Shown here one piece after another: positions 17,434-23,941 of a stretch of 64,000 nt of DNA (position 1 is the stretch's first letter; the number at the start of each line of letters is the position of its first letter). Below the pieces are notes generated by a model. It was not told where the DNA came from, ran no database searches, and was given only the letters and a program-made list of their open reading frames with translations. The position numbers and the translations under genes are program-made. The stretch comes from VXNF01 sp965116465 (GTDB lineage: Bacteria > Actinomycetota > Acidimicrobiia > Acidimicrobiales > CATQHL01), in the NCBI GenBank assembly GCA_965116465.1, contig OZ220687.1, forward strand, positions 1,054,001 through 1,118,000, written 5' to 3'.

Positions 17434-18291
17434 TCAGGCGCGCTCGGTCCTCAGATGGTGGCAATCGCCGGCGGTGACCTGGACCGGGCCGGCCGCCGTC
17501 TCCACGACGAGCCGCCCGTCTTCGGACAGATCCGTGGCGTCCCCGTCGACGGCCCCCCCGGGGGTGAGCACGCGCACCCGCCGGCCGAGCGTCGCGCTGT
17601 GGCGGCGCAGCTCGTCGAGCAGGGCCCGCCCGCCGGCCGGCTCCTGCAGGCGCCGATACCAGGCGTCGAGGCGCAGCAGAACCGAGACGAGCAGTTCGTT
17701 GCGGTCCGGCCGCCCTGCCGCAACCTCCTCCAACGCGATCGGCGGCAGCGGCACGAAGTCGCGCTCCGACTCCCCGGCCTGCGCGGCGACCGCGGCGCGC
17801 AACGCCGGTTGCGACAGCAGGTTCACGCCGAAGCCCGCCACGACGGCGATCGCTCCGTCCTCGGCGACGTGCAACTCCGCCAGCACACCGGCCAGCTTGG
17901 CCTCATCCGGCTCACCCGGAGCCCTCGCCTCGCCTCGCACCTGGGCGATCACGTCGTTCGGCCACTTCAGGAGCACGTCCGCTCCCGCCGCGGCGCAGGC
18001 ATCGCGCACCGCCAGCGCCACCGCCGGCGACAGCAACGCCACTGCGGGGCTCGTACGCGGCGGCCGCAGCAGCGCCGAGGCCAGCAGCGCCGCGCCGGGC
18101 GGCGCCACCCACGACCGGCCGTGCCGTCCCCGCCCGGCGGTCTGATGGTCTGCCACGAGAACCGATCCTTCGGGCTCGCCGCCGCGGGCCGCAGCCAGCA
18201 GGTCGGCGTTGGTGGAGCCGGTGCTCGCCACGAAGCGGACCGATCCGAAGACCGTGCCCGCCAGCTCCCGGCGCACCTCCCCGCGTGTCAT
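17434..18291 (-). CDS. birA: Biotin--[acetyl-CoA-carboxylase] ligase
   Basis: This enzyme activates biotin as biotinyl-AMP and attaches it to the BCCP lysine of carboxylases. The 285-residue product is a class I ligase without the N-terminal DNA-binding domain of E. coli BirA. The biotin loop reads ADHQTAGRGRHGRSW and the lysine motif KWPNDV is present, followed by a C-terminal SH3-like domain. The start at MTRGEV has a weak GGAG-type site. The gene is divergent from the fused biotin carboxylase, its likely substrate, with a 92-base shared promoter region. Confidence 0.93.
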   Translation of the reverse strand: MTRGEVRRELAGTVFGSVRFVASTGSTNADLLAAARGGEPEGSVLVADHQTAGRGRHGRSWVAPPGAALLASALLRPPRTSPAVALLSPAVALAVRDACAAAGADVLLKWPNDVIAQVRGEARAPGEPDEAKLAGVLAELHVAEDGAIAVVAGFGVNLLSQPALRAAVAAQAGESERDFVPLPPIALEEVAAGRPDRNELLVSVLLRLDAWYRRLQEPAGGRALLDELRRHSATLGRRVRVLTPGGAVDGDATDLSEDGRLVVETAAGPVQVTAGDCHHLRTERA

Positions 18292-18383
18292 CGGTCGCCG
18301 CTCCGGGAGCCACCGGCAGGGTGCGTGACCGGGACTATCGGTCGCGAAGGCGTGTTCTGCGTCACGATCTGGCACGATATGGC

Positions 18384-20159
18384 GTGTTTTCGTCGGTCCT
18401 GATCGCCAACCGGGGCGAGATCGCCGTGCGGGTGATCCGGACCTGCCGGGAGATGGGCATCCGGACCATCGCCGTCTATTCCGAGCCCGACCGCGACGCC
18501 CTCCACGTCCGCCTGGCCGACGAGGCGTATGCCCTCGGTGGACAGTCGAGCGAGGAGAGCTACCTCAACGTGGCGGCCATCCTGGCCGCCATCGAGGCCG
18601 GCGGCGCCGAGGCGGTCCACCCGGGTTACGGGTTCTTCAGCGAGAACGCCGACTTCGCCCGGCGGATCGTGGAGATGGGGGTGACGTTCATCGGCCCACC
18701 GCCGGAGGCCATCGAGGTGATGGGCGACAAGATCTCCGCCCGCCGGGCCGCCGAGAGCGTCGGCGTGGGAAGCGTGCCGGGGACGCCGCTGGTGACCGAG
18801 GCCGCCGACGTGGCGGCGTTCGCGGAGGAGCACGGCTACCCCGTGGCGGTCAAGGCCGCCTACGGCGGTGGCGGCCGGGGCATGAAGGTGGTGCACGCCG
18901 CCGGCGAGACCGAAGCGGCCCTGGATTCGGCCCGGCGCGAGGCGCTCGCCTACTTCGGCCGCGACGAGTTGTACCTGGAGCGGTACCTGCCCCGGCCCCG
19001 CCACGTGGAGGTGCAGGTGCTCGCCGACAGCGGCGGCAACTGCGTCTACCTGGGCACGCGCGACTGCTCGGCGCAGCGTCGCCACCAGAAGCTGATCGAG
19101 GAGGCGCCCGCACCGGACATCCCGGCGGACATCGCCGCGGCCATGGGAGAGGCCGCCGTCACCGTGGCGCACGGTTGCGGCTATGTGAACGCCGGCACGG
19201 TGGAGTTCCTGTACCAGGACGAGTCGTTCTGGTACCTGGAGATGAACACCCGCCTGCAGGTGGAGCACCCCGCCACGGAGATGATCTGCGGCCTGGATCT
19301 GGTCGAGCAGCAACTCCGGGTGGCGGCCGGCGAGCCGCTGGGCTTCGGCCAGAGTGACATCGAACTGCGGGGACACGCCATCGAGGTCCGCATCAACGCC
19401 GAGGACCCCGCCGGGGGACACTTCCTGCCGTCGCCGGGCCGCATCACCAAGCTGGTGGTCCCCGACGGGTTCGGCACACGCTTCGACACGGGCTACGAGG
19501 CCGGCGACGAGATCAGCCCGCTCTACGACAACCTGGTCGGCAAGCTCATCTGCTGGGGCGCCGACCGGCCCGCGGCGATCCGCCGCACGCTGCGCGCCCT
19601 CGGGGAGATGGAGGTCGAGGGTGTCGCCACGACCATCCCCGCCGACCAGGCGATCCTCTCGCATCCCGATTTCGCCGCGGTGACGCACTCCACCCGCTGG
19701 GTGACCGACGAGCTGGACCTCTCGGGCCTCATGCCGATGCAGGTGGCAGAGGAGTTGGCGCTGACCGGCGACGGCGACAAGGTGCACCACATCATCGACG
19801 TGGAGGTCAACTCCAAGCGCTACAAGGTGAAGCTCTGGATGCCGCCGGGGGCCACGCTGGCGGCGCCGGCGGCGGACCAGCGACCCGCACGCCGGCCGCG
19901 GCGGACCTCGGCGAGCGGAGGCTCCGGGGCCGGCGGGGGCGGCGGCGAGGTGCGCACCCCCATGCAGGGCACCGTCGTGAAGGTGCTCGTGGCCGTCGGC
20001 GACAGCGTGTCCGCCAGCGAGCCGGTCGTCGTGCTGGAGGCCATGAAGATGGAGAACAACCTCCTCGCCGGCTGCGACGGCAAAGTGAGCGAGGTGCGGG
20101 TGGCGGCCGGGGATCTGGTCGGCGGCGGCGATCTGGTAGTGCTGATCGAGCCCGCCTAG
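18384..20159 (+). CDS. Acyl-CoA carboxylase alpha subunit (biotin carboxylase + BCCP)
   Basis: This 591-residue protein carboxylates its own biotin with ATP and bicarbonate and works with a carboxyltransferase beta subunit on acetyl- or propionyl-CoA. Residues 1 to about 450 form the biotin carboxylase (ANRGEIAVRVIRT, GGGGRGMKVV ATP-grasp loop, EMNTRLQVEHP). A Gly-rich linker (SGGSGAGGGGG) leads to the biotinyl domain with the acceptor lysine in EAMKMENNL. The length matches actinobacterial AccA3-type subunits. The GTG start before FSSVLIANRGE is chosen because upstream residues are not conserved-looking. No beta subunit is in the window. Confidence 0.94.
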   Translation: MFSSVLIANRGEIAVRVIRTCREMGIRTIAVYSEPDRDALHVRLADEAYALGGQSSEESYLNVAAILAAIEAGGAEAVHPGYGFFSENADFARRIVEMGVTFIGPPPEAIEVMGDKISARRAAESVGVGSVPGTPLVTEAADVAAFAEEHGYPVAVKAAYGGGGRGMKVVHAAGETEAALDSARREALAYFGRDELYLERYLPRPRHVEVQVLADSGGNCVYLGTRDCSAQRRHQKLIEEAPAPDIPADIAAAMGEAAVTVAHGCGYVNAGTVEFLYQDESFWYLEMNTRLQVEHPATEMICGLDLVEQQLRVAAGEPLGFGQSDIELRGHAIEVRINAEDPAGGHFLPSPGRITKLVVPDGFGTRFDTGYEAGDEISPLYDNLVGKLICWGADRPAAIRRTLRALGEMEVEGVATTIPADQAILSHPDFAAVTHSTRWVTDELDLSGLMPMQVAEELALTGDGDKVHHIIDVEVNSKRYKVKLWMPPGATLAAPAADQRPARRPRRTSASGGSGAGGGGGEVRTPMQGTVVKVLVAVGDSVSASEPVVVLEAMKMENNLLAGCDGKVSEVRVAAGDLVGGGDLVVLIEPA

Positions 20160-20653
20160 GCGCGGGGTTCGTCGATGAGGCGGGCCAGGGTTGCGCCGAC
20201 CAGGAGATCGTCCGCCTGGCCGAAGGCGTGGACGCGGATGCGTCCCCTCCGGTCCACCACCACCAGGCTCGGCGTGCCCCGCAACTGGTAGCGGGCCATC
20301 GTGATGGGCGTGGTCCGGCCGGGCTCGTAAGCGTCCACGCCCACCGGGAAGCCGATGCGGTACTCGTGCAGGAACGCCTCGAGCGACACCGGGGTCATGG
20401 CCTCGTGGTGCTCGAACACGCAGTGCAGCCCCAGCACGGTCAGCTCGTCGCCGAATATCTCGTCTATGCGCTTGGCCTGGGGCAGCCCGTGGGAGACGCA
20501 GCCCGGGCAGAGCATCTGGAACGCCTCGATCACCACGACCTCGCCTCTGAGGCCCTCGAGTGTCGGGCTGTCGTCGGTGTTGAACCAGCGGCTGATCGCC
20601 AATTCGGGAGCCGGCGGGAACTCCGAGGGCGCGGTCCGCCGATTCTCGGTCAC
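20156..20653 (-). CDS. Redoxin/TlpA-like thioredoxin-fold protein
   Basis: The 165-residue protein has a thioredoxin fold with a CPGC active site (FQMLCPGCVSHGLPQ) and a cis-proline region (RGTPSLVVVDRRGRI). There is no signal peptide or lipobox, so it is probably a cytoplasmic thiol oxidoreductase or peroxiredoxin-like protein. Its stop overlaps the stop of the biotin carboxylase gene by 4 bases in a convergent pair. Its GTG start lies within, and antisense to, the upstream part of the RelE-like frame, suggesting that a later insertion or deletion formed this junction. Confidence 0.85.
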   Translation of the reverse strand: MTENRRTAPSEFPPAPELAISRWFNTDDSPTLEGLRGEVVVIEAFQMLCPGCVSHGLPQAKRIDEIFGDELTVLGLHCVFEHHEAMTPVSLEAFLHEYRIGFPVGVDAYEPGRTTPITMARYQLRGTPSLVVVDRRGRIRVHAFGQADDLLVGATLARLIDEPRA

Positions 20654-20897
20654 ACCAGAGGGCGCGCGATCTCTCGACCGGCTTCCCGAGAAGATCCTCG
20701 CCGCCGTCGCCGAGACCGTCTACGGCCCGCTCGCCGAGAACCCGGAGCGGCTCGGCAGGTCGCTCGTCGGCGCACTCGGAGGCCTCCGGGTCGCCCGCCG
20801 CGGCGACTACCGCATCATCTACGAGATCGACGAGGACGAGCGGCTCGTGATCGTCCACCGCGTCAAACACCGCCGGAACGTCTACCGGCGGCGCTGA
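20577..20897 (+). CDS. Orphan RelE/ParE-family toxin, start uncertain
   Basis: The frame encodes a nearly complete RelE/ParE mRNA-interferase-type domain: FSVTPEGARSLDRLPEKI, GPLAENPERLG, and the core ARRGDYRIIYEIDEDERLVIVHRVKHRRNVYRR. Homologues normally begin just before the FxV..TP segment. Here that point reads GCG-GTC-CGC with no ATG, GTG or TTG nearby. The nearest in-frame start is GTG at 20577, giving 106 residues and overlapping the redoxin gene antisense by 77 bases. No Phd/RelB-type antitoxin gene lies on either side. It is either expressed from this poor start or is a remnant that lost its start and antitoxin. Confidence 0.55.
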   Translation: MLNQRLIANSGAGGNSEGAVRRFSVTPEGARSLDRLPEKILAAVAETVYGPLAENPERLGRSLVGALGGLRVARRGDYRIIYEIDEDERLVIVHRVKHRRNVYRRR

Positions 20898-20941
20898 TCG
20901 GCGGGACCGGCGAGGGACCCTGCCGATCCGATCCGTGATAC

Positions 20942-20978
20942 ATCATTCCATCATAATCTGATATCATGCTGGAATGAT
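20942..20978. promoter_or_regulatory. VapB operator over the vapBC promoter and start
   Basis: A perfect 9-base inverted repeat, ATCATTCCA (20942-20950) and TGGAATGAT (20970-20978), spans an AT-rich core with the smaller palindrome TGATATCA. Inside is TATCAT (20962-20967), a -10 element 6 bases before the ATG at 20974. The right arm overlaps the start codon. A repressor bound here would block the leaderless promoter, as expected for RHH antitoxin autoregulation. Confidence 0.65.
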
Positions 20979-21213
20979 CAGGACACAGATCTCGCTCACC
21001 GATCAACATGCCGAGCGCCTTCGCGTCCTCGCCCTCACCGGCGGACTCTCGCAGGCAGCGATCATTCGAGAGGCTCTCGACAGCTACCTCCGTGACCACG
21101 AGTCGAGGATGCGTCTCGAACAGGCTCGGCGAGCGGTCGGCAGGTACCGGTCCGGGCGCAACTCGACCGCGGAGGACCACGATGAGGCGCTCGACGAGGC
21201 GTTCGGAACATGA
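20974..21213 (+). CDS. vapB: Ribbon-helix-helix antitoxin (VapB-type)
   Basis: The 79-residue protein has an N-terminal ribbon-helix-helix (IRTQISLTDQHAERLRVLA and LSQAAIIREALDSYL) for operator binding, and an acidic, flexible C-terminal tail (STAEDHDEALDEAFGT) suited to wrapping a toxin. It overlaps the PIN toxin start by 4 bases (ATGA), the usual coupled layout. The inverted repeat over its promoter supports autoregulation. Confidence 0.87.
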   Translation: MIRTQISLTDQHAERLRVLALTGGLSQAAIIREALDSYLRDHESRMRLEQARRAVGRYRSGRNSTAEDHDEALDEAFGT

Positions 21214-21635
21214 ACGGATGGATCTTCGTCGACACCTCCGCTCTCTTTGCGCTGCTCGATGCCGATGACGATCACCACCCGGAGGCGGCGCAGGGATGGG
21301 AGCGGCTTCTGGACGACATGGAGTCCGGCCGACGCCGCGGCATCACGCACTACGGCGTGGTGGTCGAGACCAGCGCGCTCGTGCAGAGGCGCTTGGGGAT
21401 GCAGGCGGTCGGCGAACTGCACGATTCCGTGCTCGAGGTGCTGGTCGTCGAGGATGTGGACACCGACCTGCACAGTCGGGCCCTGGCCGCGATGCTGGCA
21501 GCCGGGCGCCGCGACGTCTCGCTGGTGGATTGGACATCGTTCGAGTTGATGCGGGCGAAGGGAATCACCCACGCGCTGGCGTTCGACGATGACTTCACCC
21601 AGCGCGGCTTCCACCAACCGCCGACCGCCGCCTGA
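21210..21635 (+). CDS. vapC: PIN-domain RNase toxin (VapC-type)
   Basis: The 141-residue PIN protein is probably a magnesium-dependent endoribonuclease held inactive by the upstream antitoxin. The acidic active-site residues are visible: D8 in FVDTSALFALLD, E53 in VVETSALV, and aspartates in VDWTSFELM and AFDDDF. The length and layout match VapC toxins of actinobacteria, many of which cut tRNA or rRNA. The target here is unknown. No frame damage is seen, so the module appears intact. Confidence 0.87.
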   Translation: MNGWIFVDTSALFALLDADDDHHPEAAQGWERLLDDMESGRRRGITHYGVVVETSALVQRRLGMQAVGELHDSVLEVLVVEDVDTDLHSRALAAMLAAGRRDVSLVDWTSFELMRAKGITHALAFDDDFTQRGFHQPPTAA

Positions 21636-21653
21636 GCCTCGAGGGGACAGGGT

Positions 21654-22526
21654 TTAGAGGAGGTCGGCGTAGGCGTCGAAGGTTGCCTGCTCGAAGCAGA
21701 CGAAGACGACGTCGTCCACGTCCGTGGGTGTGGAGAGAACGGTCTCGACGGCGATGGCGGCGGCCGCTTCGATCGGGTAGCCGTAGACGCCGGTCGAGAT
21801 CGCCGGGAAGGCGACGGTCCCGGCCCCGACCTCGTCGGCCCGGGCCAGCGACTCCCGGTAGCAGGAAGCCAGCAGATCGGGCTCACCGTGGCCACCGCCG
21901 CGCCAGACGGGCCCGACGGTGTGGATGACCCAGCGGGCGGTGAGATCGAACCCCGGAGTGATCTTGGCCTGCCCGGTTTCGCAGCCCCCCAGCGTGCGGC
22001 AGTACTCGAGCAGCTCAGGCCCGGCGGCGCGATGGATAGCTCCGTTGACCCCGCTGCCTCCCAGAAGGGTGTTGTTGGCAGCGTTCACGATGGCATCGAC
22101 GGGCAGAGTGGTGATGTCGCCCAAGACGACGGTCAGTTCTGGTCTCCCGATCTTCTCTGAAGGCGACTCATCCAATATGCAACCGGCGATGAGTTCTTCG
22201 AGAACCCGTGTCTCCCCCTGATCCGAGTAGCGATCGTATGTGAGCCGGTCACCGGTGACGACCGCAGACGTGATGAGGTACCCACCATCGACAGGACTGA
22301 ACTTCGCCTCATAGATGCACGACCCTGTCCAACTGCGATGCGCGAACAAGCGATCTTCCTCCGCAAACATGAACCATCGGTCGTCGTAGACCGGGATGTA
22401 GCCGAGTCGGATGCGGTCCATTTCGGAGGGAGTCCAGATCCGCGTGGGGGGAGGAATGACCTCTGGACACGTGATCGGATGCGCATCAAAGTCGCTTCGG
22501 CGCGCAGCCCGTTGACGTTCAATCAT
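21654..22526 (-). CDS. Macro-domain ADP-ribose hydrolase with extra N-terminal domain
   Basis: Residues about 130-290 form a macro domain of the O-acetyl-ADP-ribose deacetylase (YmdB) group, with LGDITTLPVDAIVNAANN and GGSGVNGAIHRAAG. It should bind ADP-ribose and may remove ADP-ribose from proteins or nucleic acid. Residues about 30-118 form a separate domain (MDRIRLGYIPVYDDRWFMF, AHRSWTGSCIYEAKF) that resembles small conserved stand-alone bacterial proteins with a DKWF..HRSWTG-like core. I recall this pattern but know no function. The fusion suggests recognition of a modified substrate. TATCGT 7 bases before the ATG marks a leaderless start. Confidence 0.87.
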   Translation of the reverse strand: MIERQRAARRSDFDAHPITCPEVIPPPTRIWTPSEMDRIRLGYIPVYDDRWFMFAEEDRLFAHRSWTGSCIYEAKFSPVDGGYLITSAVVTGDRLTYDRYSDQGETRVLEELIAGCILDESPSEKIGRPELTVVLGDITTLPVDAIVNAANNTLLGGSGVNGAIHRAAGPELLEYCRTLGGCETGQAKITPGFDLTARWVIHTVGPVWRGGGHGEPDLLASCYRESLARADEVGAGTVAFPAISTGVYGYPIEAAAAIAVETVLSTPTDVDDVVFVCFEQATFDAYADLL

Positions 22527-22533
22527 TTCGCCG

Positions 22534-22539
22534 ACGATA
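22534..22539 (-). promoter_or_regulatory. Leaderless -10 element of the macro-domain gene
   Basis: TATCGT (minus strand) lies exactly 7 nt before the ATG at 22526. There is no ribosome site. Confidence 0.5.
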
Positions 22540-22566
22540 GATCCTGCAGGAACTCGAAAGCGCTGC

Positions 22567-23085
22567 CTATCCCGTGACCTCGTCGCCCTCGGGGAATAAC
22601 GGACCCGGCGGGGCGGTCCGCCGGCGCGGCCTTCTCGCAGGGCTGATTCGCTTCATCCGGCCGCGTACGAGGTGAGCCGCCTCGTCGAGGTCGAGCGAAT
22701 TCGTCGTGGTGCGCATCGCCCGCAGGCAGATTGGACCATCGGCGCACTCCAGACGTTCCTCCCAGTCGTGAATGTGCTTGAACACGAGAAAGACCATGTC
22801 CGCACGGCGGATCTGGCGCCCGCGGGGATCGACCCAGATCACGCTCTGTCCAGCCTCGGCGCACAATATGACCATGCCGAGGTCCGATGTCACCACGATC
22901 TGGTTCGTGCGTTGTGCGTGCTCCAAGACCTCCTCATCTGAGGATCCACGGGCCAGAGTTGGCGTGTCGTCCTCTTCCAGCCCCACATAGGCGACCCGGT
23001 ACTCAAGGATCCGAAGGGCTTCCGCGACTCTCCACGGGAGATTCTCGTCGAACAGGAGCCGGAGTCGGGCGCGACGATTCGACAC
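22567..23085 (-). CDS. DUF5615 PIN-like toxin
   Basis: The 172-residue protein begins with LRLLFDENLPWRVAEALR, the hallmark of DUF5615 PIN-like nucleases, with acidic residues D13, E14, D50/E51 (SSDEEVLEHA) and D68 (VVTSDLGMV). Family members are predicted RNases paired with DUF433 antitoxins, and such an antitoxin is encoded 15 bases upstream. The last about 45 residues are basic and Pro-rich (RMKRISPARRPRRRTAPP) and extend beyond the normal 110-125 residues. That may be a species-specific tail or a run-on after loss of the normal stop. Confidence 0.82.
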   Translation of the reverse strand: MSNRRARLRLLFDENLPWRVAEALRILEYRVAYVGLEEDDTPTLARGSSDEEVLEHAQRTNQIVVTSDLGMVILCAEAGQSVIWVDPRGRQIRRADMVFLVFKHIHDWEERLECADGPICLRAMRTTTNSLDLDEAAHLVRGRMKRISPARRPRRRTAPPGPLFPEGDEVTG

Positions 23086-23100
23086 CGGACGCGCTCGGGT

Positions 23101-23826
23101 TCAGGCAGCCCGTCTGAGACTGAGTTCGAAGCCGAGCGCCGCCCGCACCTGCGCGACGCTGAGCCGGTAGTCGTCGGACACCTCAGTGATCTCCTCGTCC
23201 GAGGGCGCCTTGTCATCGTCCGCAGGAAGTAGACGGGCAATCAGTCCTGTCGGTACTCGCGTGCCGTCCACACAGGGTTCTCCGGCCTGCACTGCGGGGT
23301 TGATCCACACCTCAGCACGCGGGCGCCAGATCGCCGCCATGCCCTCGTCGTTGAACTCGATCGGTTCTAGAAGCGGCACGACCACAGCCTGGAACGCAAG
23401 CTGACCGCCCTGTCCGACGTTCTCCCAGCCGACACCAGATTCGACCTCGGCAAAGAATTCGGCACCTACGGTGGCGAGGCTCTCGTGGGCAAATGGCCGG
23501 TTCGTCCCGAGGCTGCGGGCCAAGTGCTCTGCTCCGTAGAGAATGTGGTCTCGCCGGACTCCCCGATCGAGTAGCTCGGCGATCACTCGGAGACTCATTA
23601 GATCCCAGAAGCTGAAGAGACCAGCGAACTCCCCGGTCAGAAGCGGATTCGCCCTGGGACCCGACCGTGTCCAGCCCTCGACTCGCTGCCGCGTTTTCCT
23701 GAGAAGGCGCGCAACTTCGGCGACGTCGTATATTCCTCGTCCGAGGTACGAGCCGCTCTTTGAGGCATCCGGAGAGACGACAGCTGGCACGAGACCAGCG
23801 TAGTGATGCCAACCGACAGCGTTCAC
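23101..23826 (-). CDS. DUF433 antitoxin fused to a MerR-like HTH
   Basis: The 241-residue protein ends in a DUF433 domain (GEPCVDGTRVPTGLIARLL, EEITEVSDDYRLSVAQVRAAL), the antitoxin partner of DUF5615 toxins. The N-terminal half has a MerR-like helix-turn-helix (YDVAEVARLLRKTRQRVEGW) and a FSFWDLMSLRVIAEL-type segment, so the protein can bind DNA and probably autoregulates. The toxin starts 15 bases after its stop. The GTG at 23826 is the longest start and lacks a clear ribosome site. A start nearer to GRGIYDV is possible. Confidence 0.83.
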   Translation of the reverse strand: MNAVGWHHYAGLVPAVVSPDASKSGSYLGRGIYDVAEVARLLRKTRQRVEGWTRSGPRANPLLTGEFAGLFSFWDLMSLRVIAELLDRGVRRDHILYGAEHLARSLGTNRPFAHESLATVGAEFFAEVESGVGWENVGQGGQLAFQAVVVPLLEPIEFNDEGMAAIWRPRAEVWINPAVQAGEPCVDGTRVPTGLIARLLPADDDKAPSDEEITEVSDDYRLSVAQVRAALGFELSLRRAA

Positions 23827-23941
23827 CTCATCTTGGCCATCGCCGTAAGGTGAGCGATCGCTGCGAGAGTACGGAGCGCCGTCGCGATGAACGCAACCCT
23901 CTGGGAGAACACGAGTTCAGTGCCGTCCCGCGGATCGGGCA

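Noticed and set aside
18288..20870. 860-codon minus-strand frame under the biotin carboxylase
   Set aside because: Antisense to a complete carboxylase with all motifs. The composition is that of a shadow frame.
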